A DNA stretch of 8,598 bases from JBHEPS01 sp046261635 (GTDB lineage: Bacteria > Acidobacteriota > Thermoanaerobaculia > Gp7-AA8): NCBI GenBank assembly GCA_046261635.1, contig JBHEOL010000264.1, positions 1-8,598 of the forward strand, given 5' to 3'. Under the pieces are notes generated by a model. The model was not told the origin of the DNA. It made no database searches and was given only the letters and a program-made list of their open reading frames with translations. The position numbers and the translations under genes were made by a program. Positions 1 through 4,555 of this stretch are shown piece by piece. Each line of letters begins with the position of its first letter. The stretch's first letter is position 1.

Positions 1-426
1 GTGTTCATCTTCTTCTCGAACATCTTCGGCCTCTTCTATTTCCTGCAGCCTCCGACCGCGAACATCAACACGACGTTCGCGCTGTCGATCTCCGCATTCC
101 TCTACTACAACTGGCAGGGGATCCGGGCGCAGGGGCCGGGACAGTACGCGAAGCACTTCATGGGGCCGGTCTGGTGGCTGGCGTTCATCATGTTCCCCAT
201 CGAGCTGATCGGCCACTTCGCGCGCATTCTCTCGCTCGGAATGCGCCTGTTCGGCAACATCACGGGTGAGCACACGGCCACGGGGATCTTCATGGGGATG
301 TTCCCCCTGGTGCTGCCGTGGGCGATGATGGCGCTCGGGATCTTCGGGGCGCTGCTTCAGACTTTCGTATTCGTCATGCTGACGATGGTGTACATCGGCG
401 GGGCTGTGACCGCTGAGGAGCATTGA
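1..426 (+). CDS. atpB: ATP synthase F0 subunit a, 3' part (cut by window start)
   Basis: This is the membrane stator subunit of F-type ATP synthase, which forms the two ion half-channels next to the c-ring. The 141 visible residues are the C-terminal part. Family members are usually about 230-290 residues, so the N-terminal helices lie outside the window and the GTG at position 1 should not be taken as the start. The hallmark is SLGMRLFGN, with visible-residue R82 matching the essential E. coli Arg210. It is followed by ITGEH, and by LLQTFVFVMLTMVYIGGA with Q120 matching Gln252. By residue count, the position of E. coli Glu219 is occupied by His91, with Glu90 beside it. The last two hydrophobic segments, about 92-108 and 112-135, are the expected final membrane helices. 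The stop is 47-50 bases before atpE, so the two genes are co-transcribed. Identification is very secure. Confidence 0.97.
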   Translation: MFIFFSNIFGLFYFLQPPTANINTTFALSISAFLYYNWQGIRAQGPGQYAKHFMGPVWWLAFIMFPIELIGHFARILSLGMRLFGNITGEHTATGIFMGMFPLVLPWAMMALGIFGALLQTFVFVMLTMVYIGGAVTAEEH

Positions 427-462
427 GACTTTTGAGGAAGATCGGAATCGGAAGTTCCGTAA

Positions 463-468
463 AGGAGG
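463..468 (+). promoter_or_regulatory. Shine-Dalgarno that decides the atpE start
   Basis: AGGAGG at 463-468 lies 7 bases before the GTG at 476, 4 before the GTG at 473 and 16 before the ATG at 485. Spacing favours 476, with 473 the next choice. All three starts keep a hydrophobic N-terminal segment, so the signal-like extension of AtpE does not depend on the choice. Confidence 0.75.
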
Positions 469-475
469 AGTCGTG

Positions 476-799
476 GTGAATAGAATGAAATCGATCATGT
501 TCGTCGCGCTGCTGATGCTGGCGGCGACGGCGGCGTTCGGGCAGGAGGCGGTACAGACCGCACCGACCCAGGCCGGAGGCGTGCAGTGGGGGCTGATCTC
601 GGCGGCATTCGTGCTCGGGATCGCGGCCGCCGCGGGCGCCATGGGTCAGGGGAAGGCCGTCAGCGCGGCCTGCGAGGGCATCGCGCGGAACCCCAGCGCG
701 GCCGGCGCGATCCGTCTGGCGATGATCATCGGCCTCGCGCTGATCGAGTCGCTCGTCATTTACGCGCTCATCATCGCGTTCATCGCCGTCAACAAGTAA
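476..799 (+). CDS. atpE: ATP synthase F0 subunit c with signal-like N-terminus
   Basis: This is the proteolipid that forms the rotating c-ring and carries the ion-binding carboxylate. Residues are numbered from the GTG at 473, giving 108 residues. The polar loop ARNP is at 71-74, and the carboxylate is E92 in LIESLVIYALI, 18 residues after the loop proline as in E. coli Asp61 and Ilyobacter Glu65. Q59, S93 and Y97 fall on the Ilyobacter tartaricus Na+ ligands Gln32, Ser66 and Tyr70. The helix-1 packing motif reads A54-A56-G58-G60, a mixture of the Gly and Ala versions. Family members are usually 70-90 residues; here about 24 extra N-terminal residues (basic start, then FVALLMLAATAAFG before QE) look like a cleavable signal peptide, giving a mature protein of normal size. 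The gene follows atpB and is followed by a terminator, so the F1 genes must lie elsewhere. Assignment is secure; the coupling ion is uncertain. Confidence 0.96.
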   Translation: MNRMKSIMFVALLMLAATAAFGQEAVQTAPTQAGGVQWGLISAAFVLGIAAAAGAMGQGKAVSAACEGIARNPSAAGAIRLAMIIGLALIESLVIYALIIAFIAVNK

Positions 800-821
800 G
801 CGCGGCGCTTCGCGCCGACAG

Positions 822-849
822 AAAGCCCGGCCTTTCGGCCGGGCTTTTT
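822..849 (+). terminator. Intrinsic terminator of atpB-atpE
   Basis: An 11-bp perfect stem (822-832 with 837-847) with a TTTC loop ends in a T run at 845-849. A second small hairpin at 803-817 precedes it. It closes the F0 operon right after atpE, which shows that no further atp gene is co-transcribed downstream. Confidence 0.9.
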
Positions 850-853
850 GTGT

Positions 854-885
854 CTAGGGGTCTGGGGGTCTAGGAGTCTAGGGGT
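854..885. repeat. 8-bp tandem repeat, four copies
   Basis: Four adjacent copies of CTAGGGGT (854-861, 862-869, 870-877, 878-885), with one substitution each in the second and third. It starts just after the atp terminator. No open frame with coding character uses it, so it is intergenic repeat DNA. Confidence 0.8.
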
Positions 886-925
886 CCCCCTCTCCCCAGC
901 CCTCTCCCCGCAAGCGGGGAGAGGG
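886..925. repeat. REP-like palindrome
   Basis: CCCTCTCCCCGC at 900-911 is the exact reverse complement of 914-925, separated by AA, so the DNA or RNA can fold into an 11-bp stem with a 4-base loop. The left arm is also partly duplicated just upstream (CCCCTCTCCCC at about 887-897). C- and G-rich palindromes of this style occur as dispersed intergenic repeats in many high-GC genomes. Dispersal in this genome cannot be judged from one copy. There is no T run, so it is not a standard terminator. Confidence 0.7.
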
Positions 926-982
926 AGCATGGTCAGCGCTGGTCGAGGGGTCTCGTCTCGTCTCCTCGCGAGGCATGAAGAC

Positions 983-1045
983 GTCCTAGAAGTCCTATCG
1001 GTCCCATCCGTCCCATCCGTCCCATCGGTCCCATCGGTCCCATCC
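983..1045. repeat. 9-bp tandem repeat, seven copies
   Basis: Seven consecutive 9-base units run from 983 to 1045. The first two are diverged (GTCCTAGAA, GTCCTATCG) and the last five read GTCCCATC followed by C or G. The copies become more uniform from left to right, as expected for slippage growth at one end. A C run follows at 1045-1051. Because the unit is three codons long, frames through it read as Val-Pro-Ser or Asp-Gly-Thr repeats, but these are not convincing proteins. The remainder of the 800-1114 gene-free stretch holds only a short GTCTC microrepeat near 949-963. Confidence 0.85.
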
Positions 1046-1114
1046 CCCCCGGCCCCCCATCCCGCCCCAGCGGGCGCGGTCCTTGCTGACGAGCACGGCT
1101 GGAGGTCTCCACAC

Positions 1115-1282
1115 GTGAACTGGTTCAATCTCTCGCTGGTCGGCTGGGTCGTTCTCATCATCGCGATCGGGATCGCGGCGTATCTTCTCGGCGCTCCGCC
1201 GGTCTGGATCGCCGTTGGCGCGCTGGCGCTCATCGGGCTCGGCATCATCGCGTCGGTTAAGAGCTCGAAGCCGCGCGTCTGA
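1115..1282 (+). CDS. Small two-helix membrane protein, unknown function
   Basis: A 55-residue protein starting at GTG 1115, chosen because GGAGGT at 1101-1106 sits 8 bases upstream. The frame is open further upstream, but that part runs through the tandem repeats and is not credible protein. The sequence has a short amphipathic start (MNWFNLSLVG), a first hydrophobic helix at about residues 8-26, a short APP turn, a second helix at about 30-47, and a basic tail SSKPRV. This pattern suggests a hairpin in the inner membrane with both ends on the same side, probably the cytoplasm because of the basic tail. It stands alone between the atp terminator and the shared terminator at 1303-1329. I recognise no family. 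Confidence 0.7.
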   Translation: MNWFNLSLVGWVVLIIAIGIAAYLLGAPPVWIAVGALALIGLGIIASVKSSKPRV

Positions 1283-1302
1283 CGGCGCCACAGGCAGCAA
1301 CG

Positions 1303-1329
1303 AAAAAGAGCCGGCTCGCGCCGGCTCTT
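1303..1329 (-). terminator. Terminator between convergent genes
   Basis: A 10-bp stem (1306-1315 with 1320-1329) with a TCGC loop. The A run at 1303-1307 becomes a T tail on the minus strand, so it is best for the operon ending at 1352. It can also stop plus-strand transcription of the small membrane gene, though with a weaker T tail. Confidence 0.8.
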
Positions 1330-1351
1330 CGTGCTGGTGTCGGATTCGGGA

Positions 1352-2392
1352 TCAGCGTTCGGCGAGCCGGCGCTTGAGCGCATCGACCGCGACGCCCGCG
1401 GTGACCTTGCTGTCGAGCGCGATCGCCTTCGCCTCGCTCCACTCCCCACCTTCGTAGACGAGGTAGCGGACCTTCTCCCCGTCGACGGTGTAGAGCATCA
1501 GCGAGGTCGGGTCGAGCGGGTGCGGGACGACCGTGGTCGTGGAGTTCGCCGCGATCGCTTCCACCGGCGCCGGGATCTCGCCGCGGCGCACGCCGATCGG
1601 CATTCTCAGAACGCCATTCGCCGCGACGGGAACGAGGTCCAGCCGGTACATGCGATTCATCTCGCGATCGCCGAAGACGACGTCGGCGCGATCGAGTGCC
1701 GGACTCGCCGCGATCGTCGGAAAACGCAGAAGCCCGCTGTCGAACGTCTCGGGGGCCACGATCGGCTCGAGGTTGCGGCCCGTCCCGAGGACGTCGACGA
1801 GATTCTCGATGGCGACGATCCTCGCCGTGCCGGCAGTGATCTGCAGGAGCGCGTATCGGGCATTCTGGTCCCACCCGTTCGTGTCCCACCAGACCGCGTG
1901 CACCGCCTGGATCGAGTCCTTCCGCTTCGATTCTTCACCGTCGATCTCGACGGTGTTCTCCGCGTACTTGGTGATCGCGATCTGCAGGTTCGCGCGGTCG
2001 CGGAAGACGCCGAGGTCGAGCGAGGTTGTCTCGCCGAACTCGCCGTTGCGATACGACGTCAGAAGGATTTCGCTGGTCGTGATCTGGGGCGCGCGCACCC
2101 AGAGGATGAAGAGGGTCTCGGTGGAGGCGTCGTACGCGAGAGCCGGCTGGGAGTTCTCCCCCTCGCCGGCGGAGGCGGGGATCAGATGGGACTCGGTCTC
2201 CTCGCCGCGGGTGATCTTCAGAGTCAGCCCGGAGCGGCGGCCGGTCTCGTCGCCGATCTCTTCACCCGAGACGCCGGCGACCAGGTACACGGTGCCGTCG
2301 GGAGCGACGAGCAGATCGTTCCCCTGCTGGCTGCCGAAGCCGGCTGCCGCGAGAAGCGCGAGAAATGCGAAGGCGCAGAGGAGTCGATTCAT
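1352..2392 (-). CDS. Exported protein of unknown function, last gene of XRE-TPR operon
   Basis: A 346-residue protein with a clear Sec signal peptide (MNRLLCAFAFLALLAAAGFG, cleavage near residue 20). No later membrane helix is apparent, so it should be periplasmic or secreted. The body is rich in short beta-strand-like stretches with Asp/Gly turns, such as LLVAPDGTVYLVAG, PALAYDASTETLFILWVRA, FPTIAASPALDRADVVFGD and MLYTVDGEKVRYLVYEGGEW. This resembles the spacing of sialidase-type or BNR-type beta-propellers, but no canonical Asp-box or catalytic residues are visible. The start codon overlaps the stop of the upstream TPR gene as ATGA and has no good Shine-Dalgarno, so translation probably depends on coupling to that gene. 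A terminator follows at 1303-1329. The function is not recognised. Confidence 0.85.
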   Translation of the reverse strand: MNRLLCAFAFLALLAAAGFGSQQGNDLLVAPDGTVYLVAGVSGEEIGDETGRRSGLTLKITRGEETESHLIPASAGEGENSQPALAYDASTETLFILWVRAPQITTSEILLTSYRNGEFGETTSLDLGVFRDRANLQIAITKYAENTVEIDGEESKRKDSIQAVHAVWWDTNGWDQNARYALLQITAGTARIVAIENLVDVLGTGRNLEPIVAPETFDSGLLRFPTIAASPALDRADVVFGDREMNRMYRLDLVPVAANGVLRMPIGVRRGEIPAPVEAIAANSTTTVVPHPLDPTSLMLYTVDGEKVRYLVYEGGEWSEAKAIALDSKVTAGVAVDALKRRLAER

Positions 2393-3288
2393 AGTTTGAA
2401 GTTCACGATCTTCCGGAGGTCGATTGCAAACAGCAGGTTCCGGAGTTCAGGAAAATCTGGGTAGTACGTCGCGAGCTGGTTGAAGTGGTGCTCCGCGCCG
2501 GCGATGTCTCCGAGCGTGTACGCCACCTCGCCGAGCAGGTAATGGCCATTGCGGATTTGACGGTCCTCGGTCGCATCGCGAAGGCCGATCTCCCCATGGA
2601 TCCGCGCCTCCTCGAGCTTCCCGAGCTCGAGATAGCCGAGGCAGAGGTCGAGCTGCGATTCCGCGGCATACGCCTGGCCGTCGCAACTTTCGAACATGTC
2701 GATCGCACGGTGAAGCAGAAGGATCCCCTCGGCGGGATTCTCGCCGATTACGGCGCAATAGCCGAGGTTCTGTGTCGCAAACGCGGTCCAGAGATGAGCT
2801 TCCTGGGCGCTGACCACGGAGAGAACGACGGGATCCGCGAGCAGTGCCAGAGCACGCTCGTAGAAGCCGATGGCTTGTCCGGGACGCGAGTCGAACACAC
2901 AGAGGTTTCCGAGCTCGTTCGTCGTGACCACGCACAGGCGGTGGTCCTCGGCTTCCTCGGCTGCTTCCCGCGCGATTTCGAGGTAGAAGAACGCCCGCCC
3001 GAAGTCCTTCTCGTTCTCGAACTTGGCCGAGAGAGTGTACGCCGCGAGCCCGCGCAGCGACGGCCGCCGCATGATGATCGCGGGGAGCGCCTGCACTTCC
3101 GGCGTCGCCCTCGGGAGCGCGACGTGGACGCTCGCCTTGTGGATCGTCAGCAGGTCCCGCGTTTCGTCGTCGTCCGTCAGCGCCAGCGCGCGGTCGAAAT
3201 ACGGGAGCGCCTCTTCGAGAGAGCTCGCGTAATAGAGGCGCAACCCTTCGCGCCGCAGTTCTTCGACCGTACTCATCTCACTGCTCAT
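2389..3288 (-). CDS. TPR-repeat protein, partner of XRE regulator
   Basis: A cytoplasmic 299-residue protein made almost wholly of tetratricopeptide-like helix pairs, at about residues 8-40, 80-112, 120-152, 162-195, 198-230 and 236-270. Typical signatures are EEALPYFDRALAL, GQAIGFYERALALL and LGYLELGKLEEARIHGE. TPR solenoids bind peptides or proteins; no enzymatic domain is present. The start at 3288 (MSSEMSTVEE) is preferred because GAGG lies about 6 bases upstream; it overlaps the XRE gene by 11 bases. A start at 3276 would lie one base after the XRE stop but has a weaker site. The stop overlaps the next gene by 4 bases. By analogy with RRNPP regulators, which join HTH and TPR parts in one chain, this may be the sensory half of a two-chain regulator. 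That is inference. Confidence 0.88.
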   Translation of the reverse strand: MSSEMSTVEELRREGLRLYYASSLEEALPYFDRALALTDDDETRDLLTIHKASVHVALPRATPEVQALPAIIMRRPSLRGLAAYTLSAKFENEKDFGRAFFYLEIAREAAEEAEDHRLCVVTTNELGNLCVFDSRPGQAIGFYERALALLADPVVLSVVSAQEAHLWTAFATQNLGYCAVIGENPAEGILLLHRAIDMFESCDGQAYAAESQLDLCLGYLELGKLEEARIHGEIGLRDATEDRQIRNGHYLLGEVAYTLGDIAGAEHHFNQLATYYPDFPELRNLLFAIDLRKIVNFKL

Positions 3289-3637
3289 CGTCACCCTCGC
3301 CCCCACCCTCCTCATCGAGATCGCCTTCCTGCAGGCGCTTGAACTCGATGAAGCTTTCGACTTCCTTCTGCGCGGAAGGGGAGAGGCGGCGGTACTTGTC
3401 GATCACGCCGTGCTCCGTCGCCCCGTCCTCGAAAAACTCTCCGATGGAGATGTTGAACGTCTGCAGGACCCGCAGGAGAGTATCCAACCCGACTTTATAC
3501 TCTCCCTGCTCCATCCGCGAAAGGTCCGACTGATGGATTCCGATCCGGTCGGCGAGCTCGGTCTGCGTCAGCTTGCGCTGGCGACGGAGCTGCCGGATCT
3601 TCCGGCCGACGAGTTCTACCTGTGCGGGCCTGCTCAT
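3278..3637 (-). CDS. XRE-family helix-turn-helix regulator
   Basis: A 119-residue DNA-binding protein. Residues 12-68 are a Cro/C1-type HTH domain: RKIRQLRRQRKLTQTELADR gives helices 1-2, and IGIHQSDLSRMEQGEYKV carries the recognition helix (about 35-44) and the conserved SRMEQG turn, followed by LDTLLRVLQTFNISIGEFF. The next part, LSPSAQKEVESFIEFKRLQE, is a predicted amphipathic helix that could serve for dimer formation or contact with the TPR protein. The C-terminus is a short, very acidic tail (GDLDEEGGGEGDDEQ). It is the first gene of a three-gene overlapping operon and is transcribed away from the ABC permease across a 48-base gap, so it may regulate itself and the permease. The target is not known. 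Confidence 0.93.
   Translation of the reverse strand: MSRPAQVELVGRKIRQLRRQRKLTQTELADRIGIHQSDLSRMEQGEYKVGLDTLLRVLQTFNISIGEFFEDGATEHGVIDKYRRLSPSAQKEVESFIEFKRLQEGDLDEEGGGEGDDEQ
3475..3505. repeat. Perfect inverted repeat inside XRE gene
   Basis: GGAGAGTAT at 3475-3483 is mirrored by ATACTCTCC at 3497-3505, with a 13-base spacer. The arms are 22 bases apart start to start, about two helical turns, which is a normal operator geometry. It lies in codons just after the HTH turn, so it may be chance or an internal autoregulatory site. Confidence 0.35.
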
Positions 3638-3647
3638 GCCGGTTCCG

Positions 3648-3677
3648 TTGACACTTTATGCTACCACACAATAAACT
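3648..3677 (+). promoter_or_regulatory. Sigma70-type promoter for permease/FG-GAP operon
   Basis: A perfect -35 box TTGACA (3648-3653) is followed after 18 bases by TAAACT (3672-3677), which matches the -10 consensus at four of six positions. The predicted start of transcription, 6-9 bases further on, falls at about 3683-3686, on the GTG start codon of the permease. It lies in the 48-base divergent gap next to the XRE gene. No comparable promoter for the XRE direction is evident. Confidence 0.55.
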
Positions 3678-3685
3678 CGCCCGAC

Positions 3686-4531
3686 GTGTCCACTCCCGCG
3701 GCGCCCGCCGCCGGTGCCGCCCGTCCCATCACCGGCGGATTCCGGAATCTCCACCTTCTCCTCGAGCTCGTCCGCCGCGACTTCTCGATGCGCTTCACAG
3801 GCTCGGCCCTCGGCGTTGCGTGGGCCGTCCTCCAGCCCCTCAGCCTCGTCGTCCTCTATTGGTTCGTGTTCACCCGGATCTTCAAGATGGGGAAAGCCGG
3901 GTTGGGAGCTCTCCCCGAGGGGATGGCCGGGGGGAGCCAGGGGTACGTCTACTTTCTGATCTGCGGCCTGATCGCCTGGCTCGGCTTCAATGAAGGGGTG
4001 ATCCGGGGGGCGACGAGCATCGTCGACAACGCCGCTCTCGTTCGAAAGCTGACCTTCCGGAGCGAGTTGCTCGTCCTGGTCCCGAACATCTCGGCCATCC
4101 TGTTCGAGGTCATCGCGCTGACGCTCTTCACCCTCTATTTGGCGCTGCAGGGGGGATCGCTCTGGAGTCTCTGGCTCCTGCCGTTTGCTCTGGTGATCCA
4201 GCTCGCGCTCCAGGCCGGGCTCTCGTGGATCCTGGCCGCCACGCACGTTTTCTTCCGCGACGTCGTTCAGATCCTCGGATTCGCTCTTTCGGTCCTCTTC
4301 TATCTGAGCCCGGTTCTCTACCCGACAACCTTCTGGCCACCCGCCGCGGCGAAGATCCTGGCCTGGAATCCCCTCACCCCGCTCCTCGGTTTGTTCCGCA
4401 GTGCGGTACTCGCCGCGCCGTTACCTTCGTTCGCATCGATCGTATTCCTTCTGATCGTCGCGCTCGGGGTCCTGGCGTTCGGCCTCGGATTTTTCCGCCG
4501 CGCGCAGGCGAGTCTCGCCGATCTGATCTGA
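3686..4531 (+). CDS. ABC-2 polysaccharide/teichoic-acid-type export permease (Wzm/TagG-like)
   Basis: The membrane component of an ABC exporter that would move a lipid-linked polysaccharide or similar envelope glycan across the inner membrane. From GTG 3686 it is 281 residues, normal for the family. LVRRDFSMRFTGSALG at 28-43 is the typical amphipathic entrance before the first helix, and FFRDVVQILGFALSVLFYLS at 189-208, followed by PVLYP, is the late-family signature. Then comes WNPLTPLLGLFR. About six membrane segments are seen: 44-66, 86-105, 127-155, 158-180, 192-213 and 240-261. GTG 3686 is the only plausible start upstream of the conserved part; there is no Shine-Dalgarno, and the predicted transcription start falls on it, so the mRNA may be leaderless. 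The usual ATPase partner (Wzt/TagH) is not adjacent. The substrate cannot be told from sequence. Confidence 0.9.
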   Translation: MSTPAAPAAGAARPITGGFRNLHLLLELVRRDFSMRFTGSALGVAWAVLQPLSLVVLYWFVFTRIFKMGKAGLGALPEGMAGGSQGYVYFLICGLIAWLGFNEGVIRGATSIVDNAALVRKLTFRSELLVLVPNISAILFEVIALTLFTLYLALQGGSLWSLWLLPFALVIQLALQAGLSWILAATHVFFRDVVQILGFALSVLFYLSPVLYPTTFWPPAAAKILAWNPLTPLLGLFRSAVLAAPLPSFASIVFLLIVALGVLAFGLGFFRRAQASLADLI

Positions 4532-4555
4532 CCTCGTTCTTAGGAGATCCCCGTA

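Noticed and set aside
886..925. Palindrome as a second terminator
   Set aside because: No T run follows on either strand.
983..1045. CRISPR-like array
   Set aside because: The units are 9 bases and directly adjacent with no spacers; this is a simple tandem repeat.
848..1114. N-terminal extension of the small membrane protein, or a Val-Pro-Ser repeat protein
   Set aside because: The frame runs through the tandem repeats and the palindrome and has no ribosome site; a strong one sits just before GTG 1115.
1331..2464. 377-residue plus-strand frame
   Set aside because: It is antisense to the exported-protein gene, is Arg/Asp-rich in the way of GC-rich shadow frames, and has no ribosome site or domain.
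2485..3342. 285-residue plus-strand frame
   Set aside because: It lies opposite the TPR gene, whose helix repeats are clear; the composition is that of a shadow frame.
3648..3677. lac-promoter likeness as vector contamination
   Set aside because: Only the -35 to mid-spacer part agrees, the rest differs, and both flanking genes are native and intact.
3410..3685. Upstream start for the ABC permease
   Set aside because: The extension would overlap the XRE gene antisense, and permeases of this family begin close to the RRDF motif; GTG 3686 gives a normal length.
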